A stretch of DNA of 64,000 bases from Breviolum minutum Mf 1.05b.01 (GCA_000507305.1 DF240706.1:1-64000); one strand, 5' to 3'; numbered from the stretch's first letter, positions 12,301 to 24,100 are shown. Translations and numbers: made by a program. The notes: generated by a model from the letters alone, not told the origin.

Positions 12301-13203
12301 CAAGCATTTATCACGTCGTATCTCTTTTTCATTGCAGTTCAATGCATTTCATCATATTTCCCGCTCTTTTGCTCCCATGCAATCTCAACAGTTTACCTGC
12401 GACCAAAACCAACCAACCGCCGAGCTGCGGCCATTTTGATCGAAGCGCTTCGATCAGTGTTTAGATCCGGATGGTATTGCCTCAGCGGATGACCACCGTT
12501 TGACGAAGAACCATCAACAAACTATGGCAAAACTTCGAAATTTGTCGTTCACAGCAGAGTGAAGGGAATACCTGGAGGTATACAGGGACCGAGTTAAACG
12601 ATTTCTTGGAGACCCTGGGCATTACAGTTTTCACTTTGATTTTTTGTTGGCCAATTTATGTCTAACTTTTTAACTTGGCCAGCTCGGTACGGATCTTGGT
12701 TTCCAAATTGCTTGAGCTCTAAATCACTTAGTTGAATCCAAAAGCTAGTCTAGGTGGTAAGCTGAAAAACATTCAAGGATGTCAAATCCGTTCGCGTTGG
12801 TTTTCAAGGATTGAGAAAAGAATGATTTAGTGTACAACACCAAGCAAAAAGGTTGTGCGGCGTTGTACACCGTCAGCTATTGGTATTGATAGTTCAATTG
12901 ACCATTGAGAGGTAGTTTTTGATGAATCAGACTGAAATAAGGGAGACCGGAGAGTGGCTGATGCATCTTGTGCTCGAAGACTTCCTCTACCATACATACC
13001 CTAAAACCGATGTTCTCCATCTCACCGTGTGCGCCAAGTAACTTTGCCAGTGTCCGGAAGCGTTCCTTCACCTCTTGCGGGGTTGCACTACGATCCAACC
13101 CCATGACGCTGTAAGCATCTCGGGCAGCCCATGTCACCCGCGACAAAAAGCTCAAGCGACGAGCACAACGAGGACCATGAAGGCGGCAAGTGAGATGCCA
13201 CAT
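6175..13203 (-). CDS. Class I DnaJ (Hsp40) co-chaperone, probably mitochondrial; multi-exon gene
   Basis: J-domain proteins stimulate the ATPase of Hsp70 and hand it unfolded clients; class I members add a Cys-rich zinc domain and two client-binding barrels. Collinear minus-strand exons give, in order: a basic, Arg-rich N-terminus (MWHLTCRLHG..., a likely mitochondrial presequence), J-domain helices with the essential HPD, a linker, zinc motifs CIDCRGTG, CRVCKGTG, CQRCRGSG and CRTCRG, then barrel motifs GIPAGVRN, RIPGAGHAGSRGGKPG, HERFRLVDDDVHLDVP and KVLRGRGPP, ending KDNQ and a TAG stop. Phases agree across exons 1-2, 3-4, 5-6 and 7-8-9-10. An exon carrying the start of the first client-binding barrel, and one between zinc motif 4 and GIPAGV, were not found. 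The layout matches mitochondrial Mdj1/TID1 (DNAJA3) better than cytosolic class I, because there is no C-terminal CaaX. The call as class I DnaJ is firm; the organelle is inferred. Confidence 0.9.
6854..6890 (-). CDS. DnaJ exon: short domain II segment
   Basis: Only 37 nt. The split Arg codon is completed across the junction and reads AALILGSITGFE, equivalent to the EALLGG.V strand. Donor GAG|GTCC, phase 0, in phase with the last exon. Confidence 0.75.
7163..7235 (-). CDS. DnaJ exon: client-binding domain II start
   Basis: Acceptor AAAAAAG|G, phase 0. Reads VKVLPHERFRLVDDDVHLDV then PLTL, matching the H..FRR.GDDL...V.... pattern of DnaJ domain II. Confidence 0.9.
7791..7888 (-). CDS. DnaJ exon: client-binding barrel, IPAGV motif
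   Basis: Acceptor AG|GC. Reads IPAGVRNLMELRIPGAGHAG then SRGGKPGHLFVQ, the conserved hinge of DnaJ C-terminal domains. GH stands where the family usually has GD. Donor CAG|GTGCC, phase 0. Confidence 0.92.
8482..8577 (-). CDS. DnaJ exon: zinc motifs 3 and 4
   Basis: Phase-compatible with the previous exon. Reads FSMGLPCQRCRGSG then HPCRTCRG, completing the four Cys pairs of a class I zinc domain. Confidence 0.88.
8906..8981 (-). CDS. DnaJ exon: zinc motifs 1 and 2
   Basis: Acceptor AG|GTG. Reads VCIDCRGTGAREG then KCRVCKGTG, two CxxCxGxG zinc ligand motifs. Donor G|GTGTCC, phase 1. Confidence 0.9.
9126..9173. repeat. 16-bp inverted repeat (hairpin) in a DnaJ intron
   Basis: Left arm CAAATGGGTAGGAAGC (9126-9141) and right arm GCTTCCTACCCATTTG (9158-9173) are perfect complements with a 16-base loop. 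A related 14-base piece, GCTTCCTACCCATT, recurs at about 36310 in another gene's intron. It may be a remnant of a short inverted-repeat element such as a MITE or introner. Confidence 0.8.
10412..10512 (-). CDS. DnaJ candidate exon: linker before client-binding domain
   Basis: Reads KDLFGRNSQFRTMGND and then TRGED, stopped by a strong GTGAGT donor. A (D)LFG..F segment followed by RGED resembles the stretch just before the first client-binding barrel of class I DnaJ. Confidence 0.55.
11000..11091 (-). CDS. DnaJ exon 4: linker
   Basis: Acceptor AG|GTGAGG is in phase with exon 3 and reads GEEWVSPSQMYSEYSEPSRS, then ITRWYF. There is no domain motif, but the frame is clean and the phase fits. The downstream end is uncertain. 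Confidence 0.6.
11541..11660 (-). CDS. DnaJ exon 3: J-domain helix IV and linker
   Basis: Reads FAKELTSAYDTLMDPKRRAA, the classic end of a J-domain (AYDTL.DP.KR), then a Gly/Ala/Tyr-rich stretch (AGAYAGATGFNSYTG) like the G/F linker. Likely donor G|GTGGAT, phase 1. Confidence 0.88.
12397..12480 (-). CDS. DnaJ exon 2: HPD motif
   Basis: The acceptor AG followed by G completes the split Lys codon, giving LAK then QYHPDLNTDRSASIKM. His-Pro-Asp is the residue triad required to stimulate Hsp70. The 3' end is uncertain: donors at TTG|GTTGG and further down are both possible. Confidence 0.88.
13043..13203 (-). CDS. DnaJ exon 1: presequence and first J-domain helices
   Basis: The start ATG is at 13203-13201. 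It encodes the basic leader, then DAYSVMGLDRSATPQEVKER and FRTLAK, matching J-domain helices I and II. The donor is GTTACT after phase 2 (GCA AA). Confidence 0.9.
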
Positions 13204-16060
13204 TGGCGAAGTGAAAACTGCGGAATTGTATGGAATAGTAGGTTTGAAGGAGGTCCTATCAGGATGATCTGGAGTTCTTGACAAATAGATACATAATATT
13301 TCAAATAGAATTCTTCTGGGTCTTCCAAGCATATAGTCTCAAGTCCTGAAGCACCAACAAAGGGCCCTGTTCACTCAGTATTCTTTTGACCTTCTGAATT
13401 TCCAGCCAGTTTTACTATGGCACAAAGGACCAATTTTAGTTTATTGAGCGTTGCCTGGAAGTTTCTACTTGGGATGGTCCTCCAGGGAATGGTGACCTCT
13501 TGTAAAACTGTAACTGAAACCCCCGAGCTGTTGTATTGGGGCTGATGTACTGCCGAGAAAGCGTGCGGTTCTGCAATGAGACACTTTGGTGAGTAGGAAG
13601 GGGGCTAGAAGGCACTTTCATCTACCATTCTATTTTGTGTTGGCTGAAGCTGCTAAACTGTGCGTCGCTGCAGGCTGCGTTGTGGATAAGGATGATTAGG
13701 TGCCCTCCTGTAAGCATGGCAATGGAAAATCCAGCATATGTAGATATAGGTTCTAATTATTTATTGGAGAGGGGAAATTTCCAGCCATGTTACTTTGCTG
13801 GAAGGTATCATCTTTAAACCACTTCAATGACTGCGTTCTTCAAGTGAAGATCGACGTTAAGAGAACCAAAAAACTTGCAATGAGATCCAGCTGCATGGTC
13901 AGTGAAGATTTAGAAGTACCGAACCCATGGTCTTTTAATGCCAGGTATTGAGGTCAAGCCGGTATAATTCCAGATACGAGCCCTCCTGCAGCAGCTGGGA
14001 GGATTCAAAAAAACAATGTAAATAATGAACATACATATTATATTTATACACCCCCCATCACCCCCCCACTTCATGACCCTAGAATGGCCAAAGAACGCAA
14101 ACAAAGAAAGCAATGCAAAAGGGAACAATCAAATTAAAAAGCCAATACTTGCGACTTGCCCAAAAATGATTTTGGAAGTATATTGGACGGATATGAGTGT
14201 GAAAAAACAGTATATGTACATAGTGATTCACCGGAATGAACAATTGCATAACTATCACACTTTGCAAAACTATTGGAGCAATCATTGCATTATGAAAATT
14301 AGGGCTAATTCAGTATTCAAAAAAAAACGTGTTTATCTTGTACATGTTCAACACCAGCCTTTTCACGGAAACTGTTGCTGAACTGTTGCTTTCCTGGTTC
14401 GGCAAAACCAAAAACAGAAAAAGAAAAAGAGGCCCCCGAACGCCAAAGTTCGATTCGGCGAAGAATAGCTGGCCAAACGCGTCTCGAAGGCAACCCCTGT
14501 GTGGCCAAACCTAGGCTTTTTGTCGCAGAAAGGGTGGCATCAGCATCGATATTTTGCCCTGCCCAAGATGAGCAATCATGAACTGGCTGGTGCGTTTAAT
14601 AAATACAGGAAGGCAAACACGAATTTGAATGCGGTATGGACAGCCATAGGTCCGTATACTCCTCAATGTGTATATAGACTATTCTCTACTATGCACCACC
14701 CAGTCAAGCAAAGTGCCATGATTCGCATTCTGTATCGCAAGTGGTTAGATAGTTGGGCACCTGTTCAGAAAGTGGTGATAGATGGTGATAGCAACTGCTT
14801 TTTGAGGCATGTACAACTGGTTTAACCCTGCAAAATGCAAAGCTACCAAGCAGGTGTTCAACCAAGAGACCCCATCGTTGACTCCGACCATCCAACCCCA
14901 GTCTATTCGATCATCTGGGTCAAACATCATGATTCACAAACCTGAATCAATCCACTTGTGAAAATTTCTTTCAGTGACCTAAAGCCAAGGTTACATGCAC
15001 CTCAAGAAAAGGCAGGACAAACGACAAGACACTGCTTGTAGTGAAACCAATGGATGATTCCAGCGACCTCCTGGCAATCGACATCAAAAAAGAAGGTGTG
15101 GTTGGAGCATGATGCCATCAGAGTTTTGTTATTGCGAAACAGCCTTCTATGGTTGGCGGTTTCCAGTTTGGAATACATAAGTCAATTGAAATTGGCAGAT
15201 ATAAGTCAATCAATCTGATTTGTAAAGTGAACATGGGCAAGTCGATTGCATAGTCAATTGAAACTGCAACTTGTCTATGTAGAAATGTCCAAATTAGCCA
15301 GCTATTTGCCACTATTTGGCACATCCTTTCCAAGTTAAGATGAGAATAGTTGAAAGTAAAAAGTCTTTGAGACAAACACCTGGTCATGCAATGTTTCATG
15401 AACCTACAACCATAATTCGCCATAGTGTGTCCATCTGTTTGTCGCTTAATGATGAACTACTATGTACAAGTAATGTGGGAGGCTGATGGAACTCTGTTTA
15501 TCAAACAAACATCTGGCTGTGGGGTCGGCATTAAATATAATATTACTGTCATTTAAGCGTGGCTCAACGAAAACGTTTTCAACAACCGCAGACCACAAAC
15601 CGCAAAGAGATTGGTGGGAGATCATGCGAGCCAGGATCGAGTAGTTTGAAAGAAATATCGTCGAATCCTTTGAGATTCCCGATCATGTGCCACTAGTGGA
15701 AACCAACTTCAACTGGAGTTTTCATTTTTTTGACTGTAAGATGTATATCTCCAACTGACTGACCCTGGTAGTCCAAAGACTTCAATTGTGATTGACCAAG
15801 ACTACACCACTGAAGACTATGGTCCCTAAGTTTATGCCAACCCAAACCGAAAGTAGCTTGGCAAAAGAAACAATGCCACGTGTTGGTAGATAAAGGGTTG
15901 CGGTCTAGAAACAACGATATGGCCATGGCGCATGAACCACAAATTTTGGTCCATATTATCATAAATATTTGCTATGCAATCATCCATGTGGGGGTGCCAA
16001 ATCAATTTCAAGCCACATCCATGTAACCGTTGTTAGCATGACACATCCATACCCATACCC
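13204..16060. other. Intergenic/intronic stretch upstream of DnaJ
   Basis: There is no firm gene. On the + strand, frame ATG 14025 onward stays unusually open to about 15220 (about seven stops in 400 codons), and a Lys/Arg-rich piece at 14390-14510 is open in more than one frame. On the minus strand 15690-15960 is open. No family motif is visible, so a decayed element or chance both remain possible. Confidence 0.3.
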
Positions 16061-16061
16061 A

Positions 16062-16366
16062 GTATTCATCGTCCGCTTCCAGGCCTTGATGAAGTTCTGG
16101 TAGTCGTAATCCATCAAGTTTTTTCGGTAGTCGTACCTGTCACAACATCCAAAAGGGTGATGAAAGTCTTTACCAAGCCATTCACGATTGAACCCTCCCA
16201 AAGCTGGAACCTGGCACCAGGGTTTTGTTGTAAAAATGCCAAATGGGTAAAGTTTTTTTTGCCACACATATCTTGCCATCAGTTCCGCCATTGGCCGATT
16301 GCCGAAGGCATGATGGAGAAAATATTTTTCAAAAATATCACCGACCAAATGCAGTGTCATAGACAC
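16062..16366 (-). CDS. Candidate exon(s), minus strand
   Basis: An open frame of about 100 codons: FGNRPMAELMARYVWQKKLY and, after a possible internal CAG|G acceptor, YDYRKNLMDYDYQNFIKAWK. It may be one or two exons. No family recognised. Confidence 0.4.
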
Positions 16367-19300
16367 GTGGAAAGGCCAACCAAATGTTGCAGACTTTTCA
16401 AGGGAGGTGGACCCCGTTCACCTTCTCCCAACCAAGCACCCCGTCTTCATACTCCGCAACTACCCCAGTTGGCACAAGGAATCAATGACCAAAAGTCGGA
16501 ACTACAAGCTTCTATCACTCGGTGGGACCTGGACCCAATACTGTCTCAACCATCCGTTTAATGGATTAAATGGAAACAATATTAATGAATGTATTCAAGA
16601 TATCGTTGCACTTTAAGTTTTCAGAGTTTACTTTCAAAGGCTTCCCTTTTTCTTCCGTTTCTACTATGAGATCTCACAAAAAGTTGCCAAAAAAAATGAA
16701 CTTGGCCGCTTTATCATGTCTACCCTTTTCCTTTTGTCGCACCTTGCGCGGTAGTAACCACGACATCGCCTTGCCGTGACTTTTTGCAACCAGCTCGGTG
16801 CTTCGTAGGGAAGGACACAACAAAAAATAATGGAGAATTCATCCGCTTCAGTTGCAAAAGGTGAAAACACTGTTTTAACTAGGATATTCAACAGATCAGA
16901 TCAACTAGCAGAAATTTTCTTCCATCTGCAGTATCACCCATCTTCGGGACTGTGGGTGTGTTTAATTGCTCTATGTATACAGCTCTCACCAACCTGTCCC
17001 AAGGAATTTCGAGACACAGCCACTTCATTGACTTCATTGACCTGAATCAACTTCACCTATATCGAGGGATTCTACCTCTCCTTGCTGTGAGAAACCTGTC
17101 ATATGACCCCCAAATAAGGTGTTTATCCCCTCTCAGTATACTGGTTGGTTGAGGGGGGTTCCCATAATGGGCCAACAACCAAGGATTCATCACTGCTGTT
17201 GTTTCAAGACCTGCTGGTAGCTACCGACCCATCACTTCTGCCAAGCAGCTGTTCGCGCAAGGCTTCCACATCAAATGGCACATCCTTGAACCAACCTCAA
17301 TGGCTGAAGATCTGAAGGATGGTAAGGGATGGTAAAGGGACCATGATGGGACAATCATGTTGGCTTTCAAATCCAAGCTTGGTGTGACTGAAATTTCCAG
17401 GCCATGTTCAGTAAACTCAGAGGCAAACATGAGAAGGTATGATGAAGTAGAGCATCACTGGATGCTTATTTCCTAAGATTTGACCTAAGAAAAATGAAAT
17501 GGACGGAAAATACTCGAGCCGAACCCTTTGTCTTCATCGCTCAAAGTAGATAGGTTTTGTAGGGAGCATTGCTTGCGGAATTTCATATGAATGTGACAGC
17601 TTTGCAAAACCAACCGCCGTAGAATACACCATGATTCAATACCTTTCAATGACATCATAAGATGTCAGCAATCTGACTTACTGCTATTTCCGAGTGGCTC
17701 CTCCAACAAGTAACAAGTGAAACCAGAAACTTATTCATATGAAACATCTCTGTCAACCTGGAACAAAAAGCACGTGCATCCGAGACACCTTTGAATATGT
17801 CCTGAGGGATCGGAGAGGTCATTTGCACATGTTTGTGCTATCATAATGATATTCTGTGGTAGAATATCAGAAAAAAAGTCATCCTTTTAAAACCCAAGTT
17901 TCAGAAGCGACTGCAGAGGTACACCGCCAAACAACCCACAATCCTTCCCATGTTGGTTTTCTTACGTATCCATCATACTTGCTCCCCGTATTGAATAGTT
18001 CAACCTCAAAATGTCACTTCGCCCGCATCCCACAAAAATTGGGACACACTAAAATCCTGCTAGTTTAAGATACCATTGCCATAATACCCCCCAAAATCTT
18101 CTGCCAGAAACCTCAGTCAACTTAAAGAAAAAAATACCGTGAGCGTCCTGCAGGATGTCACGATCCTTGAACTTCAATTGGCTCAGGTCCACCTGACGGA
18201 AATTGCTTCCAAAATTTGGGATTTGCCCAAGGAGATACAGGTTGAATACAAATTGAGTAAAACAAGTGGTCAATATCAAGGAATTTTTGGGTTGAAAGAT
18301 AGTTTTTGTTAAGTAAAACATTTGGAAACAGTGTCAGAAACCAATTCGTCAAAAAACATCAAGTGATTCAGGGTGCAAAAAATGAGAGTTGACTCAATAA
18401 ATCACATTGTGCAGGGGATTGCTAAAATTGATTGGGGGCGACAAACATGTACTTTACCAACCAAAGGATATTTAATCCAAACACCTTGGCAGACTACCAA
18501 TAAACAACAGAAACAACCGAATGGTGAGGTCACTTGACACCAGCATTTTATTAGGAGTGTGCAACATAACAGATGTCCATTGCCAAACGTTTCGGATGAC
18601 TGTTGTTAGCAACTAAGATAGTTGTTGGTAGCAACAAAAATGCAGTACTCGCGTCATCCTTCCTTTCTTATTTGTGGCTGCTTCACTTGGCTCCCATAGC
18701 AGAGAGAAGATCATCTCAACTGCAACGGTAGTCAGGTTTATCAACCGAATCAGGGTGAGCAACAAGTTGCATGTATTCATATGCCTGTTTCTGAAGATTC
18801 CCGGGCTCGAAAGAGCTTCCCATTTAGGATGCGACCTGCAGTATCTCAAGGGCTCAGTTTATCACCTCCGTTTCACTGCTTAGCTAAGGTCATGCGCCCT
18901 CACGACCTCAGGAACTTTGTCCTCTCCGTGCAACATTACGAAGCAAAAACAAAACGCGCATCACATCCCGTGTCGATGGTTCATTTACTAATCATGTTGT
19001 TCTGTTGTACACAAAATTAAGCCAAACTAGAATAATTGATAAACTACCCTAGAGCTGTTTGCTGAAAACGCCAAAAACAAAAATAGTTCTCATATCAACA
19101 AATTTTCCAATGAAGATCTGACAACCACTGACTCACTGAAATCCGGCATCGCCTTCTCTGCCAAGGGATGTGCCGAATTCTCCGTAATGAGTTCCACTAA
19201 CTCGGGTGCCTGACGCGAAACTAGCATGGCAAGGGTGGAAATAGAGGCAGTCGGAGGACGGAGGTTCATGTGATTGGTCTCGTTTTGATTTAAACACTTC

Positions 19301-22300
19301 CAACGCGACCCAAATGTTGGTTCCACTATCATCTTTTACATCTGAATATATCCAAGTGCTGTTTTAAATACCGTGTCATTGTCCCTGGAAAATAGGCATG
19401 GGGATTGAATGATCAAGAAAATGCCTTTCCTTTATTGCAGATAAGCCCATGGTTCCGTGGTTCAGTGAGATTATCGACAAAGGTTGCTCCCCATTCGTGG
19501 GTGTGATTCTGCGGCACTGTTTAAAGGGCTTCAGCCCTAACCAACAACACTTCCTTCCAAAGTGAGGATTCCCCACAAATAAAACATTGTCACTTGGTGT
19601 TTTTCACCCACTGTTCAAGTACGTGTGTCACCTTGTGATAGTCTGCTTCGTGAGGACTCTAATCATCCCAAATTGTCTGTACTGACAAGGGAGTATTGCT
19701 AACTATAGACTAATTATTGGACCATGTCAAGTTGAACATCAGAACTTCTCTGTGAGACCGCCTCAAGTCAACAGCCATATAAATAGTGAATCATCGGTGA
19801 GGCATTTGTCTTTCTCACCGTTGAGACCTGTGCCACATTACCACATCACCCGAGATCTTTGTTGGGTCCCGGGCAATCTCCGAGACGTAGCTACCTTGTA
19901 GCCATGGTGATTGAAATCGCGGCAAGACGAGATTTTGAAGGACGCTCATACCTCTTCAAATGCTTTTAAATGTATACATAACATATGGATAATTTAGATA
20001 ATATACTAATTGATAAAAGATAATATAATCATTTTTACTGCACATAATATATGTACCTTTCCTAGGCATGTTTAGGTGTCTTGCACGATTTTGAGTCTGG
20101 TCAATCACATTGGTCGCGGATTCTTTTCAACCATCACCAGCATTCACCAAACCATGCAATGGAAAATAGGTGCCATGAGGTTTCCCGACTAAAGCCGATG
20201 ATTTCTGTTTGGGATTTGAGGGGTGTCCCTAATTCAGTTTGACTTCCTGACATCAACTCAACTCAGTTCCAATTTTTTGTCGGAAAGTCTCGGCAAGTTG
20301 CAATCACGCTCTCGTACCAGGGTGTTGCCATAGAGACTGAGAAACACCTGATGCCACGGGGACAAAACACCCAAATTTGGAAGAAATCATCCCTGACTCT
20401 GACTGAGGTACAAAAGAAAGGCAATCTATACAGATTTGTAAAATTTAAAGAAAAACAAAGAGGATCCAAAAAAGGATCCATTCCTCCTGCCAGACAGAAA
20501 CCTGCACTGACTTGAGATGCTTGTTTTAAGCCCACCCAAAAAACTCTCACTTTTGGAGAAGGCCACCGGCACTGTAATGTATTGACAGGTGTCTCTAATT
20601 TCTTCTGGTGACGTCTTCAGCAACGTTTCCTTGTGAAAACATCGGGTTAAAAGGCAGAACATAATGACATAGGTTCAAGGTTTTCCTACCCATGTGAAGG
20701 CATTTTGGATCGAAAGAGAAATGCAAATATTGTACTTTCAAAGTCCAAAGGAGCCACTACTTTCACAGAAGTGATTTAGAAAACAGAAACGTGCAACAGC
20801 AAGGACCAAATCCATACAAAACTTGACTCTAAAACCATGGCAAAAAAGGGAAACAACTTACAGTACCATTTTCAAGGAGAAATAATCGTGTGTCTCTTTC
20901 AAGACGAAACCTTTTCCCACCTTATTCAAATTCAATATCACCGAACAAAACTCTGAAAAGGCATCTTTAAAATCCATTAAAAATCTCAAAAAAAAAAACA
21001 TGCCTTTTGGGAAGTGAAATCCGTCACCCCTGTGTCACCATCACTCCATGGGTCCCACCTCCATCCTTTCGCGGACGGTTAAAGCCTCCATGTCTTTCCC
21101 ATTCGATGGCAAGGGTTAAAAAAAAACAGTTCGTCTTGATGGTCCGGGTTTCAAGTCAAGGTCAGGTCATTGCTTTGAGAAACAAACAAATCTATAGAAG
21201 AAGTTTCTTTTTAAAGATGGATGAAGATTAAAAGGATCTGCTCACAAGAACGATCAACTCGTCAAGACGTACATCTCTTGCTCTGACGAAAAAAAACACA
21301 TGTGCCATATATGGCACCCCACAGACAACAACCAATCAATGAACCCTGCACCTTGTTGTTGATGATTTGCAAAAACAGCAAATGACGGGCCAGGACCTGG
21401 GCGAATCGTCAAATCGAGACTGATCCAAAAGTTGACCACAGTTGGTTTGGTTGTGAAGTTGCAACTGTAGTAGTTCACCTAGATATCAATGGGAAGTTCT
21501 AAGTTTGCAAAATACCTTTCTGAGGAAATTGGATTGTCCATCAAACTTACATCCAAGTGGGATGTGATCTGGGAACTTAGTAAATGTTTCATAAGTGGGG
21601 TCGTGACACCAGGACCATGCTCTGACTCATGAGTGGGTTCTACATGGTATACATGACTATATATATTCCGATTTGTAATTATGTGCCAAGTGATAAGGCA
21701 AATCCCAGCTTGCCCGTACCTGAACAACTCTATTATAGAGTGAGGACACCAAAAAGGCTTTACGCTCATGCCACAAAGAAAGAAAGTTCCTGTGCTACAT
21801 GCCCATATGTCCCAATCTTTTCACCTGTCATGATGTGTTTTTACAATGAACGCATAAACCAGCCAGGTGTTTTCTTGAAAAAATCCAACCCCATAGCAAG
21901 ATTCTCTGAGAAAGTTAGCACACCATCCATCCCCCCACAACTTGTGTTTTCCACCTCGTGTTGCTTCTCATGGAGGAAGAACCGCACCCGTTTCAGTTCC
22001 TGGAAAAATTCAAGGGTTGTCAAGCCAAGGGCCTGAATAAAACGCCGCTCACAGTGTCATCTTGTGAAAACAAACTGTATGAACTAGTGTGTTTTACTTA
22101 TTTTCACCTAGCTTGAACGTCGCATAAAAGTTGTTGACCCAACGTCTTGGGTGACAGTGCACTGTTGCAACTCACCCCATAGAACTCCAACTTGCCTTAA
22201 TCCAAAGGCATCAATGAAGCCAACACGAAACCATCATCATGTCTCACTCCAATTCATCTTTGAAAATCCACCAACATTGATATGGAACCATGGGTTTCCA

Positions 22301-24100
22301 GATTGAAAAGATGGCTTTAAAAAAAAAAAACACCCAATTCATCCATAAAAAAATCCACCAACAATGGCTTCTCATGGGTCTTTCCACCTGACATAGAATG
22401 GTTGATCACCCAATCGAAATGTCGCAGCCAAGCGAAGTCCTTAGGTCTTCGTGCCAAACTCTTCACCTCAAACAGAAACGAAGCTTCTGGAGGCAAAGCC
22501 CAGGATTGGAGACTTAGTCCCTACACAAAATAATATCATGTCATACAATATACATATATGATTGTATGATATATATAGTATATGTGATATGTGTATATCA
22601 AATATTATGTAACCGGCATAGGTGAACTGAAAGAATATGCCGACTTGAACTAGTGACACTTTTGGGAGCGATTTGCTCCCACTAAATATCATTTTAGGCT
22701 TTTGAGGTTCATTGAGGTCGTGAATGTCCAAAGCCTTGGCCATCGCTACCATTGAACTCTCCAAAGGTAAGCGTTTTGACTCTCTGTGTTCAGGTTCCGG
22801 GCTACAAGTAAGGGGAATTTCATCCGAGTCTTTTCTTGGTGCATGGGCCCCCAGACCACGTGGCGTATGTCCGCCCCGGCAAAGATGAGCACATTGACGG
22901 TCTCACCCTGTTCGGGTAACTCGGGAGAGAAGAGAATCAATCAAACTCTCCAAAATAAACAGTTGTTTGGACAATGGCCCAAATTCTCCTCTTATGGATC
23001 AAAAACTCTTCCCAAACATCTTTTTGGCAGGTTTTTGGGTGCCAAAGTACAAGTACCCAGAAAGTCGAGGGATCCATATCGGTCAGTACACCCAACCTAC
23101 TGGAGACGAAGAAAACTGCGTGGGCTGAACCATCACAGCAAATGTACCGAAGTTCTGGTAAAAGGCCCCGAAAAATGTACACCTCTTTGTGATGTGTCTT
23201 TGTCGGATGGGCCACCAATAAGAACATCCCAAATACTGTAGAATTTCATTGATCTGAGTATAAGAAGGTCACTTCAGGCAAATTCCCCTACAAATAACAG
23301 CATTCAGATCCATTCCAACGTTTTCAATCTTTCCTCACGGTCTATTCACCCAGTCTGCTTGGATCTGGCCGCTGCTTTTTCCCCTGTCCGCAAGTAGTTC
23401 AAACGCCATTGGCCACCTGGTGACCTCAAACAAGGTAACAGTGATTTTCGAAGGTGACTGAAAAGTTTGTGACTTTTCTTCCAAAATGGGAATCATATAT
23501 CTCTACCCGGGGATGGTTGCACAACCAACCATTGCAAATCACTATATAAAACCTTCTCTTCAAGGGTCTTTCCAAGAACCAGTTGACGGGGCCTTAATGC
23601 TCCATCTTACCTTTCTCAGAACCATCCTCTGCTCTTACTTTCGCATCTTGAAGTCGAATCCCAAATGGCAAATCCCCACTCAACGTGGAAAAACATCCGT
23701 AACTGCAAGGTGTACTGTAAGTTTGGTTGCAAGCCCTGCAACTAACATGAGCCCAACTCACTAGGTGTGAAAAACATTACCTTCGATGTGCAGCCAAAGT
23801 GCTGTAATCGACGGCTAGCTAGAATTGTCGATCAGCGAGCAGATTCCTATCATGGTGAAGAAAAATCCAAAACTCCCTAAAGGCCGGAGTAATTACTGTG
23901 GATGGCTGAGATCCTTTTTGAAAACAGCGTAGGCAAAACCCCCTCACCCTTCTCAATAATAGCTATACTTTTCAAACAAAAAGGGGCCTCAGGGCGAACT
24001 AACCACTCACATGCAGAACGCATCCGCACAGATCTTTTTTTCAATGAGCAACGAAACGATCGAAACGGATTGTCCGTGAGCGTTTTGCTTTGACCGCAGG
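16062..24100 (-). CDS. Multi-exon gene with possible PX-like segment; family uncertain
   Basis: Minus-strand exons with good splice sites join in phase at 23611-23702, 23350-23416, 23101-23182, 22806-22919, 22660-22734 and 22410-22466. The last reads VKSLARRPKDFAWLRHF, resembling the RR(Y/F).DF.WL core of phosphoinositide-binding PX domains (sorting nexins). The IPPLP-type loop expected next was not found, so the PX call is tentative. Weaker exons continue downstream at 21880-21999, 20551-20629, about 19139-19290, about 18136-18190, about 17229-17308 and about 16062-16366. They may belong to this gene or to a second one. The first and last exons are not defined. Confidence 0.5.
19139..19290 (-). 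CDS. Candidate exon, minus strand
   Basis: Open frame reading NLRPPTASISTLAMLVSRQA, then PELVELITENSAHPLAEKAM and PDF, closed by a perfect A|GTGAGT donor. It looks helical and armadillo/HEAT-like, but this is only an impression. Confidence 0.5.
20551..20629 (-). CDS. Candidate exon, minus strand
   Basis: Acceptor CACAAG|G and strong donor A|GTGAGAG. Reads ETLLKTSPEEIRDTCQYITV then PVAFSK. Family not recognised. Confidence 0.55.
21880..21999 (-). CDS. Candidate exon of PX-like gene
   Basis: Acceptor TTTTCCAG|G, phase 0. Reads ELKRVRFFLHEKQHEVENTS. The donor is not clear: GTTGTG after ENT, or a later site. Confidence 0.5.
22410..22466 (-). CDS. Exon with PX-like core motif
   Basis: A pyrimidine-rich acceptor ending GAG|G. 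Reads VKSLARRPKDFAWLRHFDW, phase 0 on both sides. The pattern RR..DF.WLR is typical of PX domains. Confidence 0.65.
22660..22734 (-). CDS. Exon of PX-like gene
   Basis: Acceptor AAG|G, phase 0. Reads ALDIHDLNEPQKPKMIFSGS then KSLPK. Donor AAA|GTGTCA. This could be the first strand of a PX fold. Confidence 0.6.
22806..22919 (-). CDS. Exon of PX-like gene
   Basis: In phase. Reads LPEQGETVNVLIFAGADIRH, then VVWGPMHQEKTRMKFPLL before GTAGCC. The longest clean exon of this gene, but with no motif I can name. Confidence 0.68.
23101..23182 (-). CDS. Exon of PX-like gene
   Basis: Acceptor AG|G is in phase. Reads CTFFGAFYQNFGTFAVMVQP then TQFSSSP. Donor CCA|GTAGGT, phase 0. Confidence 0.65.
23350..23416 (-). 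CDS. Exon of PX-like gene
   Basis: Acceptor CAG|G completes a Gly codon with the previous exon. Reads GQWRLNYLRTGEKAAARSKQ and ends ACTGG|GTGAAT, phase 2. Confidence 0.65.
23611..23702 (-). CDS. Exon of PX-like gene
   Basis: Acceptor CAG|T and strong donor G|GTAAG, phase 1. Reads GCFSTLSGDLPFGIRLQDAK then VRAEDGSEK. Confidence 0.65.
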
